43,504 nucleotides of DNA from positions 1 to 43,504 of the forward strand of contig JAKFDL010000021.1 of assembly GCA_036676175.1 (NCBI GenBank), written 5' to 3'. Both the position numbers and the translations under genes were made by a program. Positions 15,315 to 24,177 of this stretch are shown here, piece after piece (within the stretch, counting starts at the first letter, position 1; each line of letters begins with the position of its first letter). The notes beneath the pieces are model-generated. The model had not been told where the DNA came from. It did no database searches and worked only from the letters and a program-made list of their open reading frames with translations. The DNA comes from Methylotenera_A sp036676175. GTDB lineage: Bacteria; Pseudomonadota; Gammaproteobacteria; Burkholderiales; Methylophilaceae.

Positions 15315-15518
15315 TTAGGCTTTTTGAATATTTGAAGCTTGTTTGCCTTTCGGTCCTTCAGTCACATCAAAGCTGACGCGCTGACCTTCTTTAAGGCTTT
15401 TATAGCCAGATTCTACAATAGCTGAAAAATGCGCAAATAGGTCATCACCACCATCATCCGGGGTAATAAACCCAAAACCTTTTGAATCGTTGAACCATTT
15501 TACTGTACCAAGTGCCAT
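15315..15518 (-). CDS. cspA: Cold-shock-domain protein (CspA family)
   Basis: The 67-residue protein is a single cold-shock domain with RNP1 KGFGFITPDD and RNP2 DLFAHFSAI, both intact. It binds single-stranded RNA and DNA and melts RNA structure, acting as an RNA chaperone and antiterminator. A GGAAG ribosome site lies about 7 nt before the ATG. The leader of about 165 nt from a consensus-like promoter is typical of temperature- or growth-regulated csp genes, but whether this one is cold-induced cannot be told. Confidence 0.95.
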   Translation of the reverse strand: MALGTVKWFNDSKGFGFITPDDGGDDLFAHFSAIVESGYKSLKEGQRVSFDVTEGPKGKQASNIQKA

Positions 15519-15962
15519 TTCTGCTTCCTTTATTTATTCATATTTATGTGGGCGAGCCCAAAAAAAACATTGGCTTCAAGCATATCGCCAAGATACTTAA
15601 TTGATACTTAACTAACTTATCTTGCGAATAATTTACAGCTAAAAGTCAAATTAAATAGCCTTTAGGGCCAATTAAAACCTCATATGCGCTTTATATGTTA
15701 GCCAAGATAAAAAGTCAAGTTTAGGCTTAATGTGTTGTTTATTTGACATATTTTATTGCATAATCTGTTACAAAGCTTATTCATTACGTAAGCATTGTCT
15801 TTACAAAAAAAAAGTTAAAGTGCATTATTACAGTCATTACCTAACAATTTAAAATATTGTTTAACTACAATAGTTTAGATAAAATAGATAAATAACTAGA
15901 TGAGAAGTTACTGTAAATAAAAGTAATCATTACATTGATAAATTTAAAGTGAAGAATGACGC
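15519..15962. other. AT-rich intergenic region between cspA and pilB
   Basis: These 444 bp hold the cspA leader and promoter on the minus side (to about 15718). The remainder serves pilB on the plus side. A perfect TTGACA at 15743-15748 is present, but the hexamer 17 bp further (TGTTAC) is a poor -10, so the pilB promoter is uncertain. No sigma-54 pattern like that of the pilin gene was seen, and no small gene was recognised. Confidence 0.6.
15690..15718 (-). promoter_or_regulatory. Sigma-70 promoter of cspA
   Basis: On the minus strand TTGACT (15718-15713) and TATAAA (15695-15690) are separated by 17 bp. The start would be near 15683, giving a leader of about 165 nt, which is the length expected for a structured csp mRNA leader. 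Confidence 0.6.
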
Positions 15963-17678
15963 ATGGCTGCAATCGCAACATCAATTAAACTAAGTGGGCT
16001 TGCCCGGCTGTTGGTGCAAGAAAATTTGCTGTCTGAAGCGGATGCAAACAATATTCAATCACAGGCCAATATTGCAAAAACACCGTTTATTACCAACGTC
16101 ATTGCCAGTAAAAAAGTTTCTGCAGAAAAAATTGCAGAAATGACATCGAAGTCTTTTGGCTTCCCTTATTTTAATCTGGATGTTTTTAACTCAGATTATC
16201 TGCCCGCCAAATCCATAGATTTAAAGCTCATGCAATCTAACCGCGTGATTGCGCTTAAAAGTCAAAACAATGTGTTATTTGTCGCGATCTCAGACCCCAC
16301 CAATTTGCACGCCCTAGATAGCGTACAGTTCCAGATGGGCATGACCTTGTCGCCAGTGGTAGTCGAGGATGACAAGCTGGGCAAGTGGATAGACAAGATC
16401 GTCGAAGCAAAAGATACGGCGATGACTTCGTTGGATGTAGATGGTGACTTTGACCTCGACATGGGCAGTGGCGAAGAAGAGACTGTTGCGGACACACAGG
16501 AAGTTGACGACGCACCGGTTGTTAAATTTTTGAACAAGATGTTATTGGATGCCATCAACATGGGTGCATCGGATTTGCATTTTGAGCCTTATGAAAAATT
16601 TTATCGCATTCGTTATCGTATCGATGGCCAGTTAAGAGACATTGCACAGCCGCCATTGGCAATAAAAGATAAACTTGCCTCGCGTATTAAGGTCATTTCC
16701 AGCTTGGATATTTCTGAAAAACGCATCCCGCAAGATGGTCGTATGAAATTAGTGTTATCAAAAACGCGTACTATCGATTTTCGCGTCAGCACGTTACCGT
16801 TGATACACGGTGAAAAAATCGTGATGCGTATTTTAGACCCAACGAGCGCCACATTAGGTATTGAAGCACTGGGATATGAACCAGCACAAAAAGAGGCATT
16901 GCTGCATGCGGTATCGCGACCATATGGTTTAGTTTTAGTGACAGGGCCAACCGGTTCTGGCAAAACGGTGTCACTCTATACTTGCCTAAATATTCTAAAT
17001 AACCCAGGTGTTAATATCGCCACAGCAGAGGATCCATGCGAGATTCCACTGGCAGGCATTAACCAAGTTAACGTGAATGACAAGCAAGGCCTCACCTTTG
17101 CGGCAGCATTAAAGTCGTTCTTACGGCAGGATCCCGACATTATTATGATTGGAGAGATTCGCGACCTTGAAACGGCGGATATGGCAATTAAAGCCGCCTC
17201 CACTGGTCATATGGTACTTTCAACGTTACACACCAACGATGCGCCCTCTACTTTAACGCGCCTGATGAACATGGGCGTTGCGCCATTTAATATTGCTTCG
17301 GCAGTGTCACTGATTACCGCCCAGCGCTTGGCGAGGCGTCTGTGTAAGAGCTGTAAAGTACCGATTGATGCACCAAAAGAAGCCTTGCTAGAGGTGGGTT
17401 TTATTGAGGAAGATTTTAAAGAAAAATGGCAACTGTACGGTCCGAAAGAAGGCGGTTGTGAGCTCTGTAACAACGGCTATAAAGGCCGTGTTGGCATCTA
17501 CCAAGTGATGCCAGTGACCGATGCCATTTCGCGCATTATCATGTCGCAAGGCAATGCTATTGATATAGCGGACCAAGCCAAAAAAGAAGGCGTCAACGAT
17601 TTGCGCAGGTCAGGCATACTTAAAGTCATTCAAGGCTTAACTTCTGTTGCGGAAGTCGAGGCCTGCACTAATGAGTAG
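15963..17678 (+). CDS. pilB: Type IV pilus extension ATPase PilB
   Basis: The 571-residue protein has the N-terminal GspE/MshEN domain (about 1-150). The hexameric secretion ATPase core follows, with Walker A GPTGSGKT near residues 327-334, Asp box (IATAEDPCEIPL), Walker B region DPDIIMIGEIRD and His box STGHMVLSTLHTND. A tetracysteine zinc site is made by CKSC and CELC near residues 460-500. It powers pilus extension from the cytoplasmic side. The arrangement pilB-pilC is usual, but pilD, normally next, is absent. The ATG at 15963 has a GTGAAGAA ribosome site. Confidence 0.96.
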   Translation: MAAIATSIKLSGLARLLVQENLLSEADANNIQSQANIAKTPFITNVIASKKVSAEKIAEMTSKSFGFPYFNLDVFNSDYLPAKSIDLKLMQSNRVIALKSQNNVLFVAISDPTNLHALDSVQFQMGMTLSPVVVEDDKLGKWIDKIVEAKDTAMTSLDVDGDFDLDMGSGEEETVADTQEVDDAPVVKFLNKMLLDAINMGASDLHFEPYEKFYRIRYRIDGQLRDIAQPPLAIKDKLASRIKVISSLDISEKRIPQDGRMKLVLSKTRTIDFRVSTLPLIHGEKIVMRILDPTSATLGIEALGYEPAQKEALLHAVSRPYGLVLVTGPTGSGKTVSLYTCLNILNNPGVNIATAEDPCEIPLAGINQVNVNDKQGLTFAAALKSFLRQDPDIIMIGEIRDLETADMAIKAASTGHMVLSTLHTNDAPSTLTRLMNMGVAPFNIASAVSLITAQRLARRLCKSCKVPIDAPKEALLEVGFIEEDFKEKWQLYGPKEGGCELCNNGYKGRVGIYQVMPVTDAISRIIMSQGNAIDIADQAKKEGVNDLRRSGILKVIQGLTSVAEVEACTNE

Positions 17679-17752
17679 CACACCTCAGAGTAGTGACGAA
17701 AAAAGCGGTTTTTTTAGTAGAATGAATGCGTAGGTCTAATTAAGGACGTAAT

Positions 17753-18967
17753 ATGGCAGCGAGTGCAAATAAGCAGGTTACCTATCTATGGGAAGGTAAA
17801 GATAAAAAAGGCAAGGTCATTAAGGGTGAAATGCGCGCTGCGGGCGAATCGATTGTAAACGCAACATTGCGCCGCCAAGGCATTAGCGTTACCAAGGTAA
17901 AAAAACAGAGTGTATTTGCTAGCAAAGGCAAAATCACCGATAAAGATATCACCTTATTTACACGCCAGCTAGCCACCATGATGAAAGCAGGCGTACCGTT
18001 ATTACAAGCTTTCGATATTGTCGGCAAAGGGCACAGCAACCCAGCAGTCGCGAAGTTGCTGGGCGACATTAAAGCCGACGTAGAAACTGGTAGTAGTTTA
18101 AGCACCGCTTTCCGTAAGTATCCACTTTATTTCGATAACTTATTCTGCAATTTGGTTGGCGCAGGTGAGCAGGCGGGTATTTTAGATACATTGTTAGATC
18201 GCTTAGCCACTTACAAGGAAAAAATCCAGGCCATTAAAGGCAAAATCAAATCAGCACTGACTTACCCAATCTCTATCATCGTGGTGGCTTTTGTCATTGT
18301 ATCCATTATTATGATTTTCGTGATTCCCGCTTTTAAATCGCTTTTTGAAGGTTTTGGCGCAGATTTACCAGGGCCCACTTTGGTAGTGATGGCGATTTCT
18401 GAGTTTTTTGTCAGTTGGTGGTGGGCGATCTTTCTATCGATTGGGGGCGGTTTGTGGTTCTTCTTCTACACTTGGAAACGCTCTGAGAAAATGCAAGCCA
18501 CCATGGACAGGCTCATGCTAAAACTGCCTGTCATTGGAGAAATTATTCGCAAAGCCACCATTGCACGCTTCTCACGTACCTTATCTACCATGTTTGCTGC
18601 TGGCGTACCTTTAGTAGAAGCTCTAGATTCAGTGGCAGGTGCGGCCGGTAACCGTGTATATTATGATGCCACTAAACGCATCCAAAGTGAAATCAGTACG
18701 GGTACTAGCTTAACGGTGGCCATGCAAAATGCCAATGTATTCCCCAACATGGTACTGCAAATGACGGCCATTGGTGAAGAATCCGGTGCGCTTGATTCCA
18801 TGCTAAGCAAAGTGGCTGATTTCTTTGAAGCAGAAGTAGATAATGCTGTGGATGCCATGTCCAGCTTGATGGAACCAGTCATTATGGTGGTTCTAGGTAC
18901 CATCATTGGTGGCTTGGTGGTGGCGATGTACCTACCAATATTCAAAATGGGTGAAGTGGTGGGCTAA
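17753..18967 (+). CDS. pilC: Type IV pilus inner-membrane platform protein PilC
   Basis: The 404-residue protein has two GspF domains (about 70-193 and 275-397), each followed by hydrophobic helices: about 170-225 with IIVVAFVIVSIIMIFVIPAF and a C-terminal IMVVLGTIIGGLVVAMYLP. The pattern FTRQLATMMKAGVPLLQAFD recurs as FSRTLSTMFAAGVPLVEALD in the second half. It is the inner-membrane platform that PilB acts on. An AAGGACG ribosome site lies 6 nt before the ATG. It follows pilB by 74 bp, probably in one transcript, and a terminator follows it directly. Confidence 0.96.
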   Translation: MAASANKQVTYLWEGKDKKGKVIKGEMRAAGESIVNATLRRQGISVTKVKKQSVFASKGKITDKDITLFTRQLATMMKAGVPLLQAFDIVGKGHSNPAVAKLLGDIKADVETGSSLSTAFRKYPLYFDNLFCNLVGAGEQAGILDTLLDRLATYKEKIQAIKGKIKSALTYPISIIVVAFVIVSIIMIFVIPAFKSLFEGFGADLPGPTLVVMAISEFFVSWWWAIFLSIGGGLWFFFYTWKRSEKMQATMDRLMLKLPVIGEIIRKATIARFSRTLSTMFAAGVPLVEALDSVAGAAGNRVYYDATKRIQSEISTGTSLTVAMQNANVFPNMVLQMTAIGEESGALDSMLSKVADFFEAEVDNAVDAMSSLMEPVIMVVLGTIIGGLVVAMYLPIFKMGEVVG

Positions 18968-18982
18968 ACCATTTTTACTAGC

Positions 18983-19015
18983 AATAAAGGCCACACCTGT
19001 GGCTTTTATTTTTTA
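18983..19015. terminator. Rho-independent terminator after pilC
   Basis: AATAAAGGCCACA pairs with TGTGGCTTTTATT (13 bp, one G-T pair), followed by a run of T. The convergent dsbC-like gene ends 10 bp further, so it may stop transcription from both sides. Confidence 0.75.
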
Positions 19016-19024
19016 CGAGCTATA

Positions 19025-19747
19025 TTACTTTTTTGCGGCCTGCAAGCTTTTCTCAATTTCTTTGTATGGTTGCGCACCTAGCATACGCCTGCCATCAGAA
19101 AAAATAAGTGTGGGAGTACTAGTCACACCCACTTTTCTAGCCAGTTCCCCTATCCGTTCAAGCGGCACTTCACAGTTGCCCGCGTTGCTTGGCAATCTAT
19201 TATTAAAATTCCACTCGTTCCAAGCTTTGGCGCGATTATTTGCGCACCAAATGAGCTTAGATTTATTTGCCGCATCTGGGTGTAATGACTCGATAGGGTA
19301 TAGAAATGTATAAATGGTAACGTTATCAATGTTGGTCAGTTCATTCTGTTCTAAACGTTTGCAAAACGGACAATCCACATCTGAAAACACCACTAGCTTG
19401 CGACTACCGTTCCCCTTAACAACTTTAATCGCCTGATCAAGTGGCAAACTACTGAAATCAACTTTGGTCAGTTCTTCCAGACGCTCCCCTGTCACGTCTT
19501 TTTTGGTTCTTGGGTCAACTAAACGGCCTTCGGCAATTAGAAAGGTCAGCTTATCGTCGGTGTAGATAATTTGTCCACCCATAAATACTTCATACAAACC
19601 CGCGTAAGGCGTTTTAACCACGCTTTCTACTTTAAATTTTGGGTAGGCTGCTTCAATGGCTTTTTTTAGGCTGGCCTCATCGGCAAACGACCATGGGCTA
19701 ATTGCGAATAAAGTGAATGCTGCAATGTGCTTTAAGTTAATGTTCAT
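19025..19747 (-). CDS. dsbC: DsbC-type periplasmic disulfide isomerase
   Basis: The 240-residue protein has a signal peptide (about residues 1-22, ending SPWSFA). An N-terminal dimerisation domain follows (about 25-85, with YEVFMGGQIIYTDD), then a linker helix and a thioredoxin-like domain. The active site reads DVDCPFCKRLE (Cys126 and Cys129). It is CPFC instead of the CGYC of E. coli DsbC. A second cysteine pair (C in LIWCAN and in NAGNCEVP) fits the structural disulfide, and the cis-Pro loop is STPTLIFSDGRRM. It should shuffle wrong disulfides in periplasmic proteins; LptD, encoded a few kb away, is a plausible client. It is last in the amgK-murU-pepP-ubiH run, after a 39-bp gap. Confidence 0.9.
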   Translation of the reverse strand: MNINLKHIAAFTLFAISPWSFADEASLKKAIEAAYPKFKVESVVKTPYAGLYEVFMGGQIIYTDDKLTFLIAEGRLVDPRTKKDVTGERLEELTKVDFSSLPLDQAIKVVKGNGSRKLVVFSDVDCPFCKRLEQNELTNIDNVTIYTFLYPIESLHPDAANKSKLIWCANNRAKAWNEWNFNNRLPSNAGNCEVPLERIGELARKVGVTSTPTLIFSDGRRMLGAQPYKEIEKSLQAAKK

Positions 19748-19786
19748 TTTTGCTTTCTATAAAATTTTAAAACCGCGACTTAATTC

Positions 19787-20953
19787 TTAAGCCGCTTGTT
19801 GTATTAGTATTTTTTTAAGGAATAGCTGACGATTCAATTGTCTAAATCCCCAGTCAGTTATTTTCTTCAACACTGCACTATCATAAGCAAACAATGCATC
19901 TAAGCCACTAGTAAGTGTGTTCATTGTAGCAATATCTGCCTGTCGTGCACGTGCATATTTGCGCAAAAAAGCTTGCTCACCAATATCCTGCATGGCATGT
20001 GTGTTAGTCAACATTTCTTGTAGTTGCCCTACATCGCGCAAACCTAAGTTCATGCCTTGCCCTGCCATGGGATGCACTTGGTGCGCCGCATCGCCAATTA
20101 AAACAACACGCTCGGCGATTAACTGCGTTGCAGTTTGCTGCTTCAAGTCAAACGATAATACTTTACCCACCATGCGCAAACTGCCCAATTGATGCTGTGA
20201 ACGCGATTCTACTTTTTCTGCCAGTTCCTCAATTGATATAGTTAACAGTTCAGTCGCCTGCTCGGTTGACAACGCCCATACCATCGATACATGTTGATTA
20301 GGTAAAGGCAGCAACGCCAAGGTTTCATGCGGCATAAACCATTGCTGTGCAGTGTTCTGATGCGGTTTCTCCACGACAAAATTGGCCACAATCGCGGTCT
20401 GGTTAAAATCTTTGTACTTGACTGCAATATTTGCTTGGCTACGCACCCAGGAGTCCACGCCATCAGCGGCTAGTATTAATTTAGCATTGATACAGCTACC
20501 ATCGGCCAAACTCAGTTTTATCACTTCCTGCGTATTTTCTATACCAACGCATTGTGTGCCAGTGTATACCTTAACACCCAGTGCATTTATTTGTGTCCAC
20601 AACGCAAGCATTAAGTTTTGGTTTTCAATAATCACGCCTAATTTGGCTAAATTAGCGTCAGCATCATGCAAGACCAGTTCACTACCCTGCACATCCCAAA
20701 GTCGCATCGCATTAATTGCATTGACCCGGCTGGCATCAACTTCTGCCCACACTCCAAGCGCTTGTAGCCAAGCCTCTGTATTGGCGGTTAAGGCATAAAT
20801 CCGCTCATCCCAAGCTTGCTGCTTTTTGATTACAGTTTTTTTTGCATCGATGAGGATTACTTGTTTACCCAGCTTGGCGCACGCAACTGCTGCTGCAAGC
20901 CCAACCAAACCTGCCCCTACCACGATAATGTCGGTTTCAATATCTTGCATCAT
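19787..20953 (-). CDS. UbiH/UbiF/COQ6-family FAD-dependent hydroxylase
   Basis: The 388-residue protein has the N-terminal dinucleotide fold DIIVVGAGLVGLAAAVACAKLG. A middle DG-type motif reads LILAADGVDSWVRS, and the second FAD motif VVLIGDAAHQVHPMAGQGMN is near residue 280. The GDAAH form is that of UbiF/UbiI-type hydroxylases, different from the GNAAQ form of the UbiH-type protein encoded just upstream. It probably adds one of the three ring hydroxyls in ubiquinone synthesis; which one cannot be told. Its ATG overlaps the stop of ubiH (ATGA). Confidence 0.87.
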   Translation of the reverse strand: MMQDIETDIIVVGAGLVGLAAAVACAKLGKQVILIDAKKTVIKKQQAWDERIYALTANTEAWLQALGVWAEVDASRVNAINAMRLWDVQGSELVLHDADANLAKLGVIIENQNLMLALWTQINALGVKVYTGTQCVGIENTQEVIKLSLADGSCINAKLILAADGVDSWVRSQANIAVKYKDFNQTAIVANFVVEKPHQNTAQQWFMPHETLALLPLPNQHVSMVWALSTEQATELLTISIEELAEKVESRSQHQLGSLRMVGKVLSFDLKQQTATQLIAERVVLIGDAAHQVHPMAGQGMNLGLRDVGQLQEMLTNTHAMQDIGEQAFLRKYARARQADIATMNTLTSGLDALFAYDSAVLKKITDWGFRQLNRQLFLKKILIQQAA

Positions 20954-22113
20954 TTACCAAAACTCATTTTTGAAACCAGCAAGTTTTTTGCAGGCTTCAT
21001 TAACTCCAATAAACCCAGACCAGCACCGCGCATGCTTTGCAAGCCGATCAGATTATTGTTAAAGACATTTACAAGCAAATCAGTAAATAAAATGCCCCCG
21101 CGCGTATCGCGGCTACGTAATTGTGTGTAATTAGTCAGCATATCTGCACTGCCCAACTTACCTTGTGGCGCATTGATGATTAAATCAGCCAATTTCCATG
21201 CATCACGCATACCCACATTAAAACCCTGCCCCGCCACAGGGTGCATGGTTTGTGCGGCGTTGCCAATCACTGCAAGGTGCGGCGCCACTGATGGCTTTAA
21301 CGTGCTTAGTTTTAAGGGGAAACTCATGCGTTTTTCTACGCTTAAAAATTCTCCTACGCGGTCACCAAACGCTTGATGTAACTGTGCTAAAAAGGTTTTA
21401 TCATCCAACGCAAGCAGCGCTTGAATATTGGCTTGCAGACCAGTCCATACCAATGAAAAATCAGTATCGCCATTAGGCAACAATGCCATTGGTCCCGTGG
21501 GCGTAAAGCGCTCGTAGGCAACATGGTTGTGCGGCAACTCTGCGCGCACTTTAGTCACTAGCGCATCGTGGCCATACTCCTTGGTTTCTTTTTTAATGCC
21601 TTCAATTTCACTCAAACTGCGGCCACCGTCAGCCACAACAATCAATGGGCTTTGTAGCGTATGCGTTACATTGGCATGAGTATAAGTGACGCTACTCGTA
21701 TCCTGTGCAGGCTTAATTTCCGTAGCTTCTGCTTCATACATAATACTGCTTACATCTAAAACAGCATCTAAAGCCTGCGTGATTGCACCATACGGCAGCA
21801 CATACCCCAGCGATTGTAAGCCATGCTCAGCTGCATTAAGCTTGGTACGCCCCAACCCACCACGCTGGGAAATGTGAATGGTGTTGATGGCGGTAGCGCG
21901 TGCTGAAACCGCATCCCAAACACCCAGCTTTTCTAAGATGAGCCTACTACCGTAAGACAAAGCCAGCGCACGTGTATCTTGATGTGATGCGCCTTTGGCA
22001 CGCCCTTCTAACATAGTAAACGGCACGTGTTGTTGCTGCAAAGCCAAGGCCAACACACTGCCCACTGGCCCACCACCGACGATAACGACATTTTGCAAGC
22101 CCGGTTTATGCAT
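20950..22113 (-). CDS. ubiH: 2-octaprenyl-6-methoxyphenol hydroxylase-type FAD enzyme
   Basis: The 387-residue protein starts with the FAD-binding fold VVIVGGGPVGSVLALALQQ and has the middle motif LIVVADGGRSLSEIEG. The second FAD motif is LAVIGNAAQTMHPVAGQGFN near residue 287. The Asn and Gln of GNAAQ are characteristic of UbiH itself, while other members of the family have GDAAH. It hydroxylates the ubiquinone ring at C-4 in the E. coli pathway. It overlaps the end of pepP by 8 bp and the next hydroxylase by 4 bp, so the three are translated as a coupled set. The pepP-ubiH order is also found in E. coli. Confidence 0.9.
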   Translation of the reverse strand: MHKPGLQNVVIVGGGPVGSVLALALQQQHVPFTMLEGRAKGASHQDTRALALSYGSRLILEKLGVWDAVSARATAINTIHISQRGGLGRTKLNAAEHGLQSLGYVLPYGAITQALDAVLDVSSIMYEAEATEIKPAQDTSSVTYTHANVTHTLQSPLIVVADGGRSLSEIEGIKKETKEYGHDALVTKVRAELPHNHVAYERFTPTGPMALLPNGDTDFSLVWTGLQANIQALLALDDKTFLAQLHQAFGDRVGEFLSVEKRMSFPLKLSTLKPSVAPHLAVIGNAAQTMHPVAGQGFNVGMRDAWKLADLIINAPQGKLGSADMLTNYTQLRSRDTRGGILFTDLLVNVFNNNLIGLQSMRGAGLGLLELMKPAKNLLVSKMSFGK

Positions 22114-23416
22114 GGCCAGCCATCAGGCTTTCTATATCGGCCACGCTTTTCACTGCGTTTTTGGTCAACACTTCATTACCTGTTGAGGTAATCAGCACGT
22201 CATCCTCAATGCGAATACCAATGTTCCAAAATTGCTCTGGTACGTTATCTGCGGGTCGCACGTAGCAGCCAGGTTCCACGGTGAGTACATTGCCAGCTTC
22301 CAGTAAACTCCAGTTACCTCGCTTGTCCTTATAGTCGCCCGCATCATGCACATCCAAACCCAGCCAATGGCCAGTGCGATGCATGTAAAACTGGCGATAA
22401 CTGCCGCTTTCTAGTACCTCGTCTTTGCTGCCCTTGCATAATTTAAAATCAATAAAACCTTGTACCAGTACATCCAACGCTGCTTCGTGCGGCGCATTCC
22501 AGTGCTGGCCAAGCTTGGCAACCTCAATCGCCGCCAATTGTGCAGTTAATACCAATTCGTACAAATCTTTCTGGGCAGCACTGAATTTACCATTGACCGG
22601 AAAGGTGCGGGTAATATCTGACGCATAACCATCCAACTCACAGCCCGCGTCAATCAGCAATAAATCGCCGTCATTCAATACGCAATTATTAGCGTTGTAA
22701 TGCAAGGTACAAGCATTGGCACCGCCTGCGACGATGCTGGTGTAAGCGGGTGATTGCGCGCCGTTTTTGTAAAACTCGTGCAAAAATTCCGCTTCTACTT
22801 CGTACTCATGCAAGTTAGGTTTAACGAAACGCATGGCACGATTATGCGCTGCCGCTGCAATGTTGCCTGAAAGTCGCATGGTGGCTTGCTCATAGGGCGA
22901 TTTAATTAAACGTTGTTTATCCACTATTTGGCGCACGTCCAAAATAGACTCTGGTGCACTGACCCCGCTTCGGGCCAAATCCTTGACCTGGTTTAACCAG
23001 TTTGTCACCCGCGCATCCCAAACGGTATCAGTGCCCAAGCTATAAAATAATTTGGCTTGATTACTTAAAAGCTTTGGCAACATTTCATCCAACTGCTGCA
23101 TACTGTAGGCGGCATCAACCCCAAACTGCGTTTTCGCCGCCTCTGGCCCAAATCGAAAACCATCCCAAATCTCGCGCTCCGTGTCTTTATCTCGACAAAA
23201 CAATATGGATTTATTCTCTTTGCCAGCAATTAAAATCAACAAAGACTCAGGTTCGGTAAATCCTGTTAAGTAATAAAAATAGCTATCAAACCGGTACGGA
23301 TAATGGCTGTCACGATTGCGGGTAACTTCGGGTGCTGTGGGAATAATGGCAATGCCCTCACCCATGTTGGTCAGCAATGTTTGCCTGCGCTGTTGAAACT
23401 CTTTTAAATTCACCAT
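22106..23416 (-). CDS. pepP: Xaa-Pro aminopeptidase (aminopeptidase P)
   Basis: The 436-residue protein has the AMP_N domain (about 1-130) and a creatinase-fold catalytic domain. All metal ligands are present: two Asp in IDAGCELDGYASDITRTFP, His in HRTGHWLGLDVHD, Glu in LTVEPGCYV and Glu in GIRIEDDVLI. It removes N-terminal residues that precede proline, using two Mn ions, in the cytoplasm. Length matches E. coli PepP (441). It begins 4 bp after murU and overlaps ubiH. Confidence 0.94.
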   Translation of the reverse strand: MVNLKEFQQRRQTLLTNMGEGIAIIPTAPEVTRNRDSHYPYRFDSYFYYLTGFTEPESLLILIAGKENKSILFCRDKDTEREIWDGFRFGPEAAKTQFGVDAAYSMQQLDEMLPKLLSNQAKLFYSLGTDTVWDARVTNWLNQVKDLARSGVSAPESILDVRQIVDKQRLIKSPYEQATMRLSGNIAAAAHNRAMRFVKPNLHEYEVEAEFLHEFYKNGAQSPAYTSIVAGGANACTLHYNANNCVLNDGDLLLIDAGCELDGYASDITRTFPVNGKFSAAQKDLYELVLTAQLAAIEVAKLGQHWNAPHEAALDVLVQGFIDFKLCKGSKDEVLESGSYRQFYMHRTGHWLGLDVHDAGDYKDKRGNWSLLEAGNVLTVEPGCYVRPADNVPEQFWNIGIRIEDDVLITSTGNEVLTKNAVKSVADIESLMAGHA

Positions 23417-23420
23417 TTTA

Positions 23421-24164
23421 TTAACCGTAATTCAATAAACTTTCATTTAAGCTTTTTAATCGTTCCGGCGTACCAATATCGTGCCAAACCCCATGATAAT
23501 ATTGTGCAGTAGCGGCATTGTTTTCAATTGCTTTGCGCAACAATGGCGCCAGCTTTGCAGGCTGACCTTTTACCACATCAGCAAATAAAACGGGGTGATA
23601 CACGCCCACGCCTGAAAAAGTCAGCATGCCAATATTGTTTTTGCCGCCATTATTCTTCAACATGCCATCTTCTATGGCAAAATCCCCATTGGGGTGTTGG
23701 GGTGGATTATCCACCAACACTAGATGCGCCATGACGTTTTCAATGCCTTCAGAATCCTTTTGGATATTGGCCTGCAAGCCCGCATTAAAGATATTGATCA
23801 GGCTTCTAAAGTCAATCTCTGTATAAGTATCCCCATTCACCACCAAAAATGGTTCACTTTCTCTTCCTTGATTAGTAAGCAAATCTAGCGCATTGGCAAT
23901 GCCGCCCGCCGTTTCCAGCGCCACTTTCTCAGGGCTGTAGAGAATGGACAAGCCCCACCTCGCACCGTTCCCCAGGGCGTTTTCTATCTGCGATCCTAAA
24001 TGCGCATGATTGATTACAACTTCCTTGAAACCTGCGCCTGCTAAACGCTCAAGGTGCCACACAATAAGCGGTTTACCACCTACTTTGAGTAAAGGTTTTG
24101 GCGTATGGTCAGTGAGGGGTCTCATGCGCTCACCACGCCCTGCCGCTAGTATCATTGCTTTCAT
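23421..24164 (-). CDS. murU: N-acetylmuramate-1-phosphate uridylyltransferase MurU
   Basis: The 247-residue nucleotidyltransferase opens with MKAMILAAGRGERMRPLTDH, the nucleotide-binding loop, then TPKPLLKVGGKPLIVWHLERL. It carries the metal-binding aspartate in LVVNGDTYTEID. Family membership alone would allow a mannose- or glucose-1-phosphate enzyme. The adjoining amgK homologue, 13 bp upstream, and the divergent lptD-surA pair reproduce the Pseudomonas putida locus where AmgK and MurU recycle MurNAc to UDP-MurNAc. That route bypasses de novo synthesis and thus lowers dependence on the fosfomycin target MurA. Confidence 0.88.
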   Translation of the reverse strand: MKAMILAAGRGERMRPLTDHTPKPLLKVGGKPLIVWHLERLAGAGFKEVVINHAHLGSQIENALGNGARWGLSILYSPEKVALETAGGIANALDLLTNQGRESEPFLVVNGDTYTEIDFRSLINIFNAGLQANIQKDSEGIENVMAHLVLVDNPPQHPNGDFAIEDGMLKNNGGKNNIGMLTFSGVGVYHPVLFADVVKGQPAKLAPLLRKAIENNAATAQYYHGVWHDIGTPERLKSLNESLLNYG

Positions 24165-24177
24165 AACTTACTCAGTT

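Noticed and set aside
17699..17715. A6-GCGG-T7 hairpin between pilB and pilC as a terminator
   Set aside because: The stem is made only of A-T pairs and would be too weak, and pilB and pilC are expected to be co-transcribed.
21190..21260. Loss of the conserved Asp in the second FAD motif of the UbiH-type protein (GNAA, not GDAA)
   Set aside because: UbiH proteins, including the E. coli one, normally have GNAAQ here, so it supports the assignment and is not a defect.
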